A DNA stretch of 64,000 nucleotides, taken from the NCBI GenBank assembly GCA_008973525.1, contig WACJ01000125.1, forward strand, positions 1,054,001 to 1,118,000, written 5' to 3'. A program made the translations under genes and the position numbers. Below the pieces are notes generated by a model. It searched no databases and was not told the origin of the DNA. It was given only the letters and a program-made list of their open reading frames with translations. Shown in pieces: positions 36,518 to 48,569 of the stretch. This DNA comes from Stenopsyche tienmushanensis (taxonomy: Eukaryota; Arthropoda; Insecta; Trichoptera; Stenopsychidae). Every line of letters starts with the position of its first letter. Position 1 is the first letter of the stretch.

Positions 36518-37020
36518 AACGACTTACAACTATTAAAAGACCTGGTATCCTTTGTAACTATAAACCAAACTGTTGTCATGAAAAAATACTGGGCCATTTA
36601 TGGTACTTGTCGAAAGAGTTGGTATCTTTCATTTTTTGACGACGAATTTTCAGTTAAAGATAAGCAAAATATGGTAAATGCACTAAGATTCGAAAGTGTA
36701 GAAGATTTCTTGAAAAGAAAAAGCATTGATGTCGACCACATCACCCAAAAAAGCATAGAAGACTTTGTGATCAAATATTGGGTATCTCATCTCAATTTTT
36801 GAATAAATATGTTGAAACTTGGAAGGATGACTCTGATTAGCTGCAAAAAAATAGTCCATTCTATGTGAGTAGTGAATGGTATTGCTGAGCGTGGTATTGC
36901 CTTAATGAAGGAATATAATAAATTGATGACAATCGACGAAGAGCAAAAGCAATATTTACTTTTGCTAGTAAATCTTACAGAAAGAAATATCCTGATAAAA
37001 AAAAATCAACGCTTGTATCC
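36518..37020 (+). pseudogene. fragment of unassigned repeat-encoded protein, copy 3 (C-terminal part)
   Basis: Reads NDLQLLKDLV (NDLKL in copy 1), then GHLWYLSKELVSFIF, a one-base shift, FFDDEFSVKDKQNMVNALR, ITQKSIEDFVIKYW, then in other frames VVNGIAERGIALMKEYN, EEQKQYLLL and RKKYPDKKKSTL. It is the same orientation as copy 2 and picks up the protein about 80 residues further on, so copies 2 and 3 may be one original insertion split by about 2.9 kb of nested elements. No start and several stops: not functional. Confidence 0.65.
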
Positions 37021-37354
37021 TAAATATTTATAATTTTAGTATTAAAAGGGAATCCTTATTTGTGATCTAAACATTAATTTTACATGTAAATGTTTTATAT
37101 TAATAAATACAAGTTAGTCATTAAAACAGTGTTTCATTTTTTTTAAATAAAAATTCAAACCTAAGTAGCAACCCTGGATTAGTTTTTTAGAGTGGAAAAA
37201 CAAAGAAACAAAGTTCGATAACCAATGCTAGATAGGTTCCATTATTGGAGTAGCTTATTTAATATCAGCGTTAAATATCTAAAGCAAATAAAATGTAAAA
37301 TTAAATTGCATAATTTTTAAATAATACAATATTAAACTATGAATGAAAACTCAC
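37021..37354. other. intron flank between TE fragment and exon B
   Basis: AT-rich, nothing recognised. The donor side of exon B (gtgagt on the minus strand) lies at 37349-37354. Confidence 0.5.
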
Positions 37355-37546
37355 CTCAGCAGGGAAGGCATACCCGTTGATTCTGTGTTCAGAGCCGAAC
37401 TGATCATGGAGGCCATAATGAACGTGGATCTCGTGGAACTGGTATTTGTAGGATAAAGGCCCTCCGGTGATATTGATGTGATGGCGAGTGTCATTCTCCA
37501 CGGTGAATATGACCGAATGGCCCGTGTTCGATATCAGTCCATTTAT
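37355..37546 (-). CDS. carbonic anhydrase-related protein (CA10/11-like), internal exon B
   Basis: A 192-bp exon encoding 64 residues in one frame, phase 0 at both ends, with acceptor cacttccag and donor gtgagt. Motifs in order: INGLISNTGHSVIF, HINITGGPLSY, YQFHEIHVHYG, GSEHRINGYAFPAE. This is the central alpha-carbonic anhydrase sheet. HVH keeps the first two zinc-ligand histidines (94 and 96 in CA2), GSEH keeps the Glu equivalent to E106, and PAE the E117 equivalent. The third ligand falls in exon C and is Gln. Upstream exon A ends DKHR and joins to ING. Strong arthropod-type CARP sequence by memory. Confidence 0.95.
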
Positions 37547-40500
37547 CTGGAAGTGATGTGGTTTGATTAATCGAATGGTCGTACAAATGCCTTAGCAAAT
37601 CTATAGAACACATTCATATTCCATAATTCATACTTCCTTCATCCTTTCGCCAAACGAAATAAAAAATGATATAACAAAAATAGTAAATAAATATTTTTTT
37701 TAAATATGTGATGAAGTAATAGTAATTATTCAATTTTCAGCCCATTTAGTCAAATTAGTATTGATCAACCTAATTGATAATATTTGTATAAGAATGATTT
37801 TATTATAATGAAATCATGTAAATTCCTAACTCTTCTAAAGTCTTAATTAAAATTCAATTAATTAGATATTTTTCTATGAATGATGTGGTTTGATCTTCTT
37901 AAAACCATGGCTCTCAATAGGCTAAACGAAAAACAATCTAAATAATATATATAGGATGATTGCTCAAGATCTCATGAATTAAATTAAATGCTCAACAGCT
38001 TTTAATTTAAGCCTTCATTACATGATAAAATGGTGATAATTTACTAATTGGCATATATTGAAGGAAATATCATAATATCCAATATTATAAAAGACAAATC
38101 ATGATATCAAAAACTGAATTATCTATATGACCATCATATCATATCAACATAATCAAACGTGAACCTTATTTTCTGATTAAGGTTAGTGCCCAAATAAATT
38201 ATCCAAAATTATTAATAGATCAATGTATAGAACTATTTTAAATTTATTAACAATGGGCGTTTTAAACACAAATTATCTACATACAACTAAAGACAGTAGA
38301 TAAATACATTCAATTTTTCGCTTGATTATAACTGAAAACATAATGTTAATAGTCAAATTTATATAGTAAAAAATAAAAGCTATCTTGAAATGATGCACTC
38401 AATTTTGCACTTTAAATTTGATTTAAGCTGGAGAAAGTTTATTTATGTCTTAATGCAAGGAATCGTCAAAGAGCAAATCTCAGGAATTAAATTGGGAAGA
38501 TTTGTCACATAAGTTTAGCTTTTTAATTGCTCTTATAATATTATTTGATATAAGAATGACATTCAATAAATTGGAAGAATGTTTGACCATTTTTACTATG
38601 ACAGATTATAGACACTAAAACATAAGCGTTCGTTTTAAAAAGGACACAAAGGGGGATGATGTTATTCTACAAGAATTTCGTTTGAAGTAAACATCATACC
38701 ACATGAAATGATGAAATAAAAAGCAATAAATATTAATATTTTGTGAATTTAGGGTGGAAAAGTTAATTTCGATGATCGTTGTATTGATCTAAGATTATTA
38801 AAATTAACATGTACTCATAAATAAGAAGCAAAGTAAGGCACCTCAGTCAAATACTGTGAAAGCATTTTATTTGAAATTTCAAGGCAAGACGAAAAATGAC
38901 ACTAAACGGAGCACAAAGAGCTATCTGCGATTAAGTCGAAGCGTTTGAAGTATAAGAAGGAGCACTGAAGACTTTAAAATGCGCCCCTCAACGGTGCGGT
39001 TACTAGATTACATTATAATTCCAAAATTAACTTTGCAAATTCTAGGCTGGAATAAGGCCGCGCTGAAATAAGGCTCTATTTCAGCGGCATTATAATTCAA
39101 GCAACGAATCACTCCGCTATCTTCTTTGAGTTTGACATATTAATAACACGGTTTCCATCGCGGAAAGTAAGCCATCAAAAGATTGCAGATAGGTTTCACC
39201 TCGGCTACTTATTCTACCAGGCAAAATGGAGCGGATTATTCGTGAAAAATTTACAAGGATTTTTTTCCGAGTCAACAAAGACAAAAGATAAAAAGGATGT
39301 AGGAAAAAGGTATTTGAAAATTTTTACGGTGCCTTTGAAAATAGCCACGAAGAAAAGTTGAATGCAGCGCGCAGCAAAAGTGAAACATGGATTGATATTT
39401 ATTTTTCTTTCCAAAGCAAAGGCGATAATTTTAAGTTTATCTAAGGACTTTTATTAAAAGCTCAACTGTGTTTTGTATTAAATGCTTGTAAATATTTTTA
39501 ACAAAATTTCAACAGATTGTAATCTAAGAACATTAATTATAAATGTGTAATTTATATGATGTTTGTTTGGAAGAGATCTGTAAATAAATTTGTGTACATG
39601 CCTCTCAAATTGCGATACTCATACATGTCCTACATGCTTTAAAATCAAATAAAATCTCCTAATTTTTATATTTATGATATATAATTTTATACTAGGCAAA
39701 TAACTATAGTGATCAAAATAGATCACAATGTCTGTCTGTTTATTATATAAGTAAAAATTTCTTGATCAACTTTAAATCAAAAACATCCTTCTATTTCAGT
39801 TCTAACTGAATTATCGCTAATCTATCCAATGTTTCGCTTTATTAATATTTAATTTGAGTCTTGAGCAACGTCAATAAGAATTGTAAGTATTAAAAACATA
39901 TTAATCTTACATAAAGATTAATGCGTTAGTAATAAAATTTTGATTTTTTTTTTAAACAATAGATAAGTTGAAAGAAGGCTACAATCTCGGACGTCTTCGA
40001 CGTGGATAGGCCACTGACAAAGGACACCTTTGGTTTATGGCTTATAATTCCGGCCCGAGTCCTGAGGATCTCTAGATTTTTTTCCTAATTTATAAGGAAA
40101 GATGGTTTTTTCCGGCTGTGTTTCTCCAGGTTCATTGGTAGTTAATGTTAGTGAAACGACCGGCGGTTGGTTGGGTCGCCTCCCCCTAGAATATTCCCAG
40201 CGCAGCAATAAAAACTAAATCACTGCCTGCCTGCAAGCAGCCAGTTTAATTTACTTCTATCCCCGTTGAATAAAGGAAAGTCGCATCCATTTTCCGACTT
40301 TGCATGGAAAACCATAGAAAAGGCCAATCGTTTATTTTTCTCCATTACCCGTCCAGCCAGTTAGTTCACCTTCACAAATTAAGTTCACCTTGGTGCGCGT
40401 ACGCGTACTAAAACTTTTGAATTAATGCCCATTTTTAAAAGCTCCATTTAGACAAGGAATCATGAACGTTTTGGGATTTTATTTATGTTGGCAATTTTAA

Positions 40501-40911
40501 ACTGAAATTTTCGTATTAGCCACTGGTTACATATGAGTCGCTGAACGCGGAATACAGAATTTCAAATAACCATTTGTTATATTCTATATGCATACTGTAT
40601 GAAGTTGAATGTATGTCTGTCTGTCTGTTGCAAAATCATGTCATTTCGTGTAATATTTTAATACCCATTTCATAAACCTATGACAAAAAATATAATATTA
40701 TTAAAAACTCTTCCTTCCAATATTTTTTTTTCATTTGCTTTCTAGAATTTCGAACAATTTTATCCCAATCGATTATTTTCTATTCAAATCAACTTATATT
40801 ATTTCTTTATATTGAGAAGGCATATAAAGTTTATTTAGTAGTCATTTAATGCCAAAATGTTTATTTAATACACAACATCCCTTTCTTTTTTTTCTTTAAA
40901 GTCCTTATGAT
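37547..40911. other. 8.5-kb intron between exons A and B, distal part
   Basis: AT-rich. A 10-bp perfect hairpin lies at 39061-39086. A richer-GC patch at about 38900-39200 and another at 40000-40400 have no coding resemblance and could be conserved non-coding DNA. A TCTG microsatellite of about three units lies near 40615. Confidence 0.4.
39061..39086. repeat. 10-bp perfect hairpin
   Basis: Arms CGCTGAAATA (39061-39070) and TATTTCAGCG (39077-39086) pair perfectly around a 6-base loop. It is preceded by a near-copy of AATAAGGC that also occurs in the loop region. No poly-U tract or known motif follows, so function is unknown. Confidence 0.6.
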
Positions 40912-41623
40912 TAGGGTATCCAATCCCGAGCCAAAATTTCAGTCCCGGGATCCCAGGATCAGGATTTTTAATAGTTTAAGAGATTACTCTGATAAATTTG
41001 ATAAAAAATTACTAATAATCAAGTATTTCGTCATTTAGTCTGGATCTGATTTTGCTAGTCAGGCAACCTGCTGCTGAAAATGTACGCTCAGCCTCCGTAC
41101 TTTTTGGAGATATCGTCATCAGATATTTAAATGCTAGTTTGAGTTGATAACCGTGTGAGCCCCTATTTTCATATAATATCATCAATGTGACTGATTAAAA
41201 TCCTTTCTGGTGAGACACGGACTAAAGCTCGCAAAATTCCCGATTTTCCAACAAATTATTTATTTCTGTCGTTGCAGATGAATACTTTTATACTATAATA
41301 CTTTGATGTGATTCGTAATTATATTACGAAGGAGTATAAAAATTCTGAACCCCGTATCTATTATATTTCATATCGATACTCGCATTATTAGAGCCGATGT
41401 GTAGTAAATACATCACCGGTAGGGAAAGGTTAATATAGAAATTTGATAACATACATGTACTGTATATATGTATACATAGATTTAGTAGCCTTCATCGTGC
41501 TGGCGATGTGTACGATTTCTGTTAGATAAAAATTTCAATCCCGAATAATTCGGTATTACGTTTACTAATCCCGGGATCCATGAGCACCTAAAACTGTCCG
41601 GGATCCCGGGATTGGATTCCCTA
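40912..41623 (-). mobile_element. hAT family C, copy 1 (TAGGGAATCC ends)
   Basis: The left end is TAGGGTATCCAATCCCGAG and the right end, on the minus strand, TAGGGAATCCAATCCCGGG. Flanking 8-mers CTTATGAT (40904-40911) and CTTATGAC (41624-41631) differ at one base, a decayed hAT duplication. On the minus strand around 41020-41240 is the wreck of a hAT C-terminal dimerisation segment, paralogous to 49370-49600. 712 bp, non-autonomous. Confidence 0.85.
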
Positions 41624-41639
41624 CTTATGACGTCCATCA

Positions 41640-41759
41640 AAGCATGAATCTTGATGTGTCATATCCGATGTCGGATATAGGGGATCTCCATAGGAGATCT
41701 TACTAGGGAAAGGATTTAATGTGGTGCTTTCCCATTGCCTCCTACACTCGGTATAGTAA
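41640..41759. other. possible 3' part of the SINE region
   Basis: Mid-GC sequence with two TCCGATGTCGGAT-like palindromic blocks and GGATCTCC/GGAGATC. It may be the tail of the minus-strand SINE next to it, but the boundary is not clear. Confidence 0.35.
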
Positions 41760-41958
41760 GGATAGGATTATTTGGAAAGGTAGGAGAGGAGACAATCTAT
41801 GAGTGAGTAGTGAAATTATCATTATACATAAATGAAAATTGAATTATTGTTGCAAATTCAATCACTCACTCATGGGCGTCCTTGCACGACCCTGGATTTG
41901 AACCCGAATCTTTACAATAAGAATCCAGGATCTAAGCCACTATACCAACACTTGGTCA
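41760..41958 (-). repeat. tRNA-like SINE, second family
   Basis: On the minus strand the head reads GGTATAGTGGCTTAGATCC (A-box-like) and then TTCGGGTTCAAATCCAGGG, a good B-box-like arm. A body containing CACTCACTC repeats follows. A body fragment resembling it occurs at 14278-14325. The head looks tRNA-derived, which would place it among Pol III SINEs. Confidence 0.6.
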
Positions 41959-43528
41959 ATATTTCATTAATAAACATTAAATTTTAAATGTGAGTACTGG
42001 AAAAGCTTTCTACAAATCGCTAGTTTTAAATAAAATTAAAACCAGGATTTAAAAATAAATCCTGGATGAAAGCTCAGGGGGGCTAAATAAAATGAAGTGA
42101 CATGCCGTTAATGGAACTCATGTTGTTGGAGTAAATGGTGCTTTTTGATCTTCCTTGTATCGCAGAAATAATACTATTATTTAATAATTTTAGAATATTT
42201 ATATATATTTTTAAAGATATCAATCAGTGTGTTTCAGTATAATGTAATTGAATGGCATCAAACACAAAGGCTAGCGAATTATAAAAATTATATCCGCCGG
42301 GGTTTAATCATGCATATAAAATAATTTTATTGCCTTTTTAGAATCACATGGATTTTCATCACGCATGGGAATTAAGCCATACAAAAATTAAAGCATAACA
42401 CTATGGGGTTGAACTGACATGAAATATTCATATTTTTAATTAAGCCATTTTCCTGAAATTTATATCATTTGGATGTGTATTTCTCATCAAGCTAATTACA
42501 GAAATCTCGATTGATCCCAAAAAAATGACGGCCGTAGTAAAAAAAATAATCGACGCAGTAAAATAGTTATGATCTCCTTGAAGCTCGAAGACGGGGTAGG
42601 GCTTCCATTATAATTAGTGAATAATTAGGAGAGGAGCGTAAAAGTTGACGACCATCATAAAATGCACCACCCTCCTCGACTGCAACGTGCAGTTGGCGAA
42701 AATGAGTGCATTGAGGCATCTGGAATTATTAAATTAATTTTTTATTACCTCTCAGCAGCCCTGAATGTATTTAATTACGTAGAAAAATACGAAAGAGACT
42801 TGGTACAGAATATTCACAGGCTATAAGTTTATTTAAAATTTTCAACGATTGAATCAGTATTCTTAATGCGAATAAGAAGAGATGAAATATGATATTTTAA
42901 AATGATCCAAACAAGATATGACCAAGAAAGAGAGCTCAAATATATTTGTTTCCATGATTAAAATTTATATGGCTTTTGGTTAAAATCCATAATTAGATCA
43001 GAGCTCAGTGAAACATTTTGAAATTGTTCTTAAATCGATCGATTCATTGAGATCATCTTCAATAACATTCAAGTTCAAAGGATATAGAGAAGAGGAAAAA
43101 TTTGTTAAAGCACATATTTGATTCAATCCAAATTTTTAAATGTTGTAAAGACGAAGTGAAATTAGGTTTTAAAGCTATTTACTTATTTTTCGTGATACTT
43201 TTCCTCTTCGAAAGTTGATCATCATCATATTTCGTTCGTGGAGGTGACAGTTCTGAATAAACGATTGTGAGATGCAGTAGAAGTAACCAAGTAAGTTTTT
43301 TACCCAGGAGACACAACTTTTTATAATACAACTCCACCTTTGTATTTTTCTTGCATAATAAAATGCATGACCTTATATATCTTCCTTATTGTTCTCGCTT
43401 TTTTTATGAGAATTGAGGAATTTTTGTTGCTGAATTTATCCGCCCAAAAGATTCCTAACACTAGTTTTATCCTCCCATTTGCATAGCTTTTCGAGATTAT
43501 CCACTCTAATATAATGTGTTTTTATATA
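41959..43528. other. intron, no gene recognised
   Basis: AT-rich sequence. A slightly richer-GC patch occurs at 42530-42720. Nothing coding was seen. Confidence 0.4.
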
Positions 43529-44326
43529 CAGGTAGTCCTCGACTTACGACGGTTCGATTTATGAAGAAGAAAAAGAGTATGCCTGACTTCTAGGCATTTA
43601 AGGATCGTTTCACACTCTTATTGGGTGGTAAAATTGATGGATATAAATTGAAACCATTAATGATTTATCACTCTAAAAAGCCGAAAGCCCTCAAAGGAAT
43701 CAACATTAATATCTTACCACTATATTACCGCTCAAACAAAAAAAAAGGGTGGATGACACAATGTATTTTTGAAGACTGGTTTTTAAATGTATTTATTCGT
43801 AAAGTAGAACAATATTGTAAACAGAAAGGAATTCCATTCAATATATTTTTAATACTAGACAATGCACCAGGACATCCACCATACATCGGATATTTACATC
43901 CTAACGTTAAAATCGTGTATATACCCCCTAATACCACCAGTATTTTGCAACCCATGGACCAGGAAGCTATTGCCACATTTAAAGCCTAAATTAACATAAA
44001 AAAGAAATTGTATTGGAATTTCAAAAATAAATTAAATTGAAAGAAATGGATGCAGCGTTCCTTCAAATTGACCAAGGAATGCAAAAAATTGCAAGGACGG
44101 ATTCGGATAACGAAAGATTTTTGACTATAAACCGCCTTATTCAGGAAGATCTTGTTTGCTACAAATAAATATTTATGTTAATAAATAAATATAAATTTAA
44201 CAATAAAAAATATAAATAAATACACATGTTTTATTTTAATACAATTTAAGTCACATATTTCGTATGAAATTCGACTTATGACCAATGTTCAGGAACGTAT
44301 TTCGGTCGTAAGTCGAGGAAAACCTG
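43529..44326 (+). mobile_element. Tigger/pogo element, internally deleted
   Basis: Ends CAGGTAGTCCTCGACTTACG and, on the minus strand, CAGGTTTTCCTCGACTTACG, flanked by TA (43527-43528 and 44327-44328). This CTCGACTTACG terminus is characteristic of Tigger-type pogo elements. At 798 bp it is far shorter than a 2.5 kb autonomous copy and lacks the whole DNA-binding half. Confidence 0.9.
43561..44168 (+). pseudogene. Tigger (TIGD1/Jerky-like) transposase, C-terminal part
   Basis: In frame from 43561: KSMPDF, a TAG stop at 43591-43593, AFKDRFTLLLGG, LKPLMIYHSKKPKALKGI, GWMTQCIFEDWF, then ILDNAPGHPP (second catalytic Asp) and PNTTSILQPMDQEAI (third Asp region). A stop at 43987-43989 is followed, in another frame, by MDAAFLQIDQGMQKI to a stop at 44166-44168. 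The N-terminal helix-turn-helix domains and the first catalytic Asp (in the VDETG region) are absent, so it is dead. Matches Tigger transposases by strong motif memory. Confidence 0.9.
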
Positions 44327-46024
44327 TATACTTGAATACGCTTTTTTATATTCTAAATATAATATTCAAAGCTATAAGATAAAAATCCCATGAAGATTTG
44401 AATGGAATTTAGTGTTTGAATGAGTGTTTTATTGAAAAGGAAGAACATTCCTAAAGATTGCAATATACCCGAAGCTTTCTTCTATTTGATTTTGAATTTA
44501 TGCTTAATATTTTAATCAAAGATAATATTTGTACTTAATAATTAACAACAAAAGTGATTATTTTTGAACACATTTCGATGCGCCCCGGTATTTTAATTTG
44601 ACGGAAGCAATTAACGTGTGTCAAGTATAACTAGAAATGCTCTTTCATTGAAAGGATTCTGCGGGTGAATTTTCCGTTGGGGGTTGTGTGCGCAAATACT
44701 ACACATCCTTAGGGATGGAATTCCGCGTAATTATCATTTATAATTCCGTTGGGTCTATCCTGAAATATGTCCTTAAGTTATACCTTGCCGTGTGGGTTAA
44801 AGTCTCATGATCTTGACGTTTCCATTTACCGTTTGCAGCTTTGCGCCCGGGGCGCTTCGCGATTGAAATTTGTTGCTTAAACAGGAGGCTGTTCCTTTCA
44901 CCGAGCCCGCGGGCACCTCTGCCAAAATGTGGAGGAAATTGGGTATGTGAAGAAAGTTTGCATGTGTGTCGCTATTATTGTTAGGCCACGCAGAAAATAA
45001 TCAATGTATCCTATGATGATGATTACGGCGTACAAATTCAATTTTGAAAATCCTCCGTAAAGAGCTCTTACGAATATGTAATTTTTTCAAAAAGGAAAAT
45101 TGTACGCCGTTAGCATTTATGAAACTCACAATTTGTGTGCTCAATACAAGCAGAAAGATCGATTAACCACATTATAACATTGAATTTATGTTTACGGCAT
45201 ATTACATGATATTTGTACGGTGAAACTAAGCACATAGAAACTATAATGTAATGTCAATAATGGATACACGCGATTGATTCAAACGCTAGAATGATTAATA
45301 CATTTATTTTTGATAATGCAAGCATATTATATTTTCTATGAATAAATACATTCATATATCCAGAATTACTCAATATACTCAAAGATGGCATAATGTGTAA
45401 ATTATCAACCAAGAACGATATGTTAACCCTATAATTACCATACGCACAGTTCTGTGACCTGTTGGCAGTTACGCGATTAAGCGGTCGGACTAGTAACTCT
45501 TAATTATATATTTTTTTATGCAGGTATATGTTTTTTTACAATGTACTCGTTTTACACGGTTTTCTGGAACTTATCCCCCTACTTTATATGAATTAATATT
45601 CACCGCGTAAATCGAGGGATGAGTGTATAAAAATACAAATGGAGTGTCTCAACCTCAACTGGAATCTTGTCATTAATTATAGATATTTTATTAAAATTAT
45701 GACAATTTTTTAAATTATGATCAGATTTGCTAAAATAATTTTTAAATTTAAATACGAATATGAAGATTTTATTTTAAATATATAAAAATTCACAAAAAAA
45801 TACTAATCTGATTTCAAATTCATCCAAATACCTCAATGATATATCCCCAATTTATTATTAAATTTTAAAACTTTTGAATCAGAAATAAACTATAAAAGTT
45901 ATTTTGAACATGATTTTTTTTATTTATTTATTTTAAATAGATATTAAGAATTGGAATTAAATATAACAACCTTAATTCCACTTCGATTCATATCGTATAT
46001 AAAGAATCACCCGACTGGACTTAC
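44327..46024. other. intron flank downstream of exon A (minus strand)
   Basis: AT-rich apart from 44620-44960, which is distinctly GC-richer and contains no recognisable protein. Candidate conserved non-coding DNA. Confidence 0.4.
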
Positions 46025-46161
46025 TCTGTGCTTATCTATGTGGATGAGGCGAAGATTTGGATCAAAGAGTAGTTTCGCTGGATCCAGGTTGACCGGTGAT
46101 TGTCTCTTCCCTTTGTTGCAGAGACTCCATTCGGGGTTTATCAGACCCCAAAATGCGGGAC
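46025..46161 (-). CDS. carbonic anhydrase-related protein (CA10/11-like), exon A
   Basis: A 137-bp exon. Acceptor gtcaacag, then GT completing a split Gly codon, then PAFWGLINPEWSLC, NKGKRQSPVNLDP and LFDPNLRLIHIDKHR, and a donor gtaagt. It is phase 1 at its 5' side and phase 0 at its 3' side, joining exon B after an 8,478-bp intron. The GKRQSPV block is the early alpha-carbonic anhydrase signature; FWGLINPEWSLC is specific to the CA10/11-like group. The preceding exon (secretory signal and the segment before GPAFW, expected to contain a WW pair) was not found in 46162-64000, so the gene continues beyond the window. Confidence 0.93.
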
Positions 46162-48569
46162 CTGTTGACAAACACAGAAATTCAATTTAATTAATTATCA
46201 ACAGCTCAATGAAGATAATCGTATACACGTACGAAATCATCCGTCGAGTTATCTCGTTAATCATACGCTAATCTACTTAATAGAGATGTGAAGATTAAGC
46301 CTTCTATCTAATTAACGAAGCATCTGCTCGTGTATTTATATAATTATGTATATATATATACACATCGCATGATATATTAATATAAGTCAAACTAAGAACG
46401 TATGATTTTATTCAAAACGTCACGATATATAATAATCCAAGCTCGTATATCTCAGTTATGTGATAATAGATTAACCTCCAACTGATGGAATCTCTTCGTC
46501 ATCCTCACCTGGTATGGCGTCTGCTAAGGGAGGATGACGAGGGTGGCTTTATTCAGTGCTGCAAGCTACACAATACAAGCTTTTTTATTATCTACGTGTG
46601 CTTCTGTATAGAATCCATATTTTCTTTGCTTTGCGAACAAGGGGTAAATGGAAAATTGACTTGGTTAAAAGGGAAACATTTTAGAGTGTAACGTTTTTAA
46701 CATAAGGGTTGATGTATTTTAAATCAAATTTTATTAAATAATGTGTACTATACGTCCAAATTCAAGAGTATGTATACATATATTATTAAATATATGATAG
46801 TCAAAGGATATAACTAACCCTAAACGTTATATTAGAATTCAGGGCTAAATGGAATAGAGCAATTGGTCAGACCAGTGGGCTACGAATTCAATAAGCACAA
46901 AAGTAACTTTTGAAATTTTAATTATTTGGTGAGCTTCAAATACATGAAGAACCTTGGGTGGAGAGTTGAGAGTATGAAAAAGGACAAACGCTTAGGGTTT
47001 TACAATTTCAGGAATTTTAATATCCCACTGTGTTCGTCTTTTGTTAAGAAATCTTATTTTGTATTTTTTAGTACTAAGAATTCAATAATAGCGATAATTT
47101 CCATTTCAGATTCTTGTAACCAAGGTTTTTTGTGTCTTATCATCTCATAACATTAAGGAGAACGAAACAAGTTCTTCTTGTAAATTTACACGATATAACT
47201 CGAGGACTATACAATATTTAAAAAGTAACAAGGATCGAGAAATTTATGTGATCTGGGAAAAAGAATAATTATAATAAATATCTTTCTTGAAGACAACAGT
47301 TAAATATCTTGGACAAGCTTGATCTGTCTATGTTTTAGGTTTTTTCTCAATCGATTTTTCAATATATCTTCTAATCAGATCCGATCATTTTCCTTCTTTT
47401 CAATCTCTAAAAAAGAATAATATAAATATTAACAAAATGTAAATCAGTTACTTCTGCTCTAGAGCTTATTCTCTTAATACATAGAAACTCTTTGAGGAAT
47501 TTTAATGCCTGTTTTTCAGCCATGATCATTTTAAAAAATATAGATGATCCATCCTCAAGTCTTTTATATACAATAGCGACTACTTTATCCTATTCAATTA
47601 ATTCATCTTTTGAAATCGTCTCTTTTAGCTCGACATTACCATTATAATAGTATGATCGTGTTGCGGTCACGCTTTCGCAGATTGTTAGCAGATAAGTGAG
47701 AATTTTCTAATGGGGCAAGTTTTTCAAGAGAGCTTTGTGGAGGGTTTCTGATATCAGACTAACCGGGAACAATGAGCAATTATGGAGATTGTTGATATGA
47801 GGTGAAAGACACCAGACGGTTTATTGAACGGAAGATGGCCCTTGAACTTCCGGCTTAAAAGCAAGAAACTTTTCTGAATTACTATTTTATTCAGTCTACT
47901 AAAAATGAATCGAATATTTCTATTTTTTGATGATGTCATTTCGAACAAATTATTCCAAAAAGCACGCAATACATTGCTAAATCAGAATATTTTCATACAG
48001 CAGTAATGAATTTTTACAAAATACACGAAGGCATCAAAAAATGATGACCAACCATATAAGCACATTTACTTGATAATATCATTATTCGCCCAAAATAAGC
48101 CATTATTTTATGATTATTCCTAAAGTGTTAACTACATTTCAAATGTTATGCCGATAAAGATAAGATTTGTGTGAACATTTTTAACTGAATAAATATGATT
48201 TTTATATCGAGGTTAATGATTTGGTTGAAACGTATGATTCTTAGTATCAACGAAACAAAGTTGAATTTTTAACAACGGATCGACTTTTATATCACCGAAT
48301 AATATGTTGTTTTCCAAGAAATCTTCGATTTCGACCAAATGTTTTAAGAAACATTTTGAGGCATTGTGCTTTTTGTATTATATAATGTGGAAGAACGATC
48401 TATTACTTTCATTGCCGTCTACAAATGTAAATTTGGGATGATTAATTCCACGAGTTCGAATAAAATTGAAATATGCATGAAAGATTTATCATATATCATA
48501 ATTTTTGAATCTTTCTTTTAAAATGTCAATTAGTTGATTGAATGTTTTTTAAAAAAATTATAAAATTGT
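46162..48569. other. 5'-side intron, no gene recognised
   Basis: AT-rich. An 11-bp perfect inverted repeat occurs at 46496-46540. Open frames here do not match any family. Confidence 0.4.
46496..46540. repeat. inverted repeat, 11-bp arms
   Basis: TCGTCATCCTC (46496-46506) and GAGGATGACGA (46530-46540) are perfect complements separated by 23 bases, about 335 bp from exon A on its 5' side. The stem is too short for a typical microRNA precursor. Confidence 0.55.

Noticed and set aside
36376..36597. 73-codon minus-strand frame
   Set aside because: It overlaps antisense to the start of the third unassigned-protein fragment, whose plus-strand motifs (NDLQLLKDLV, HLWYLSKEL) are better supported.
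46496..46540. possible microRNA hairpin near exon A
   Set aside because: The stem is only 11 bp with a 23-base loop, too short for a precursor hairpin.
46460..46570. candidate upstream exon of the CARP gene on the minus strand ending at CCAG/gtgagg
   Set aside because: The donor-like site is present, but the preceding sequence does not encode the expected segment and the reading phase does not fit exon A.
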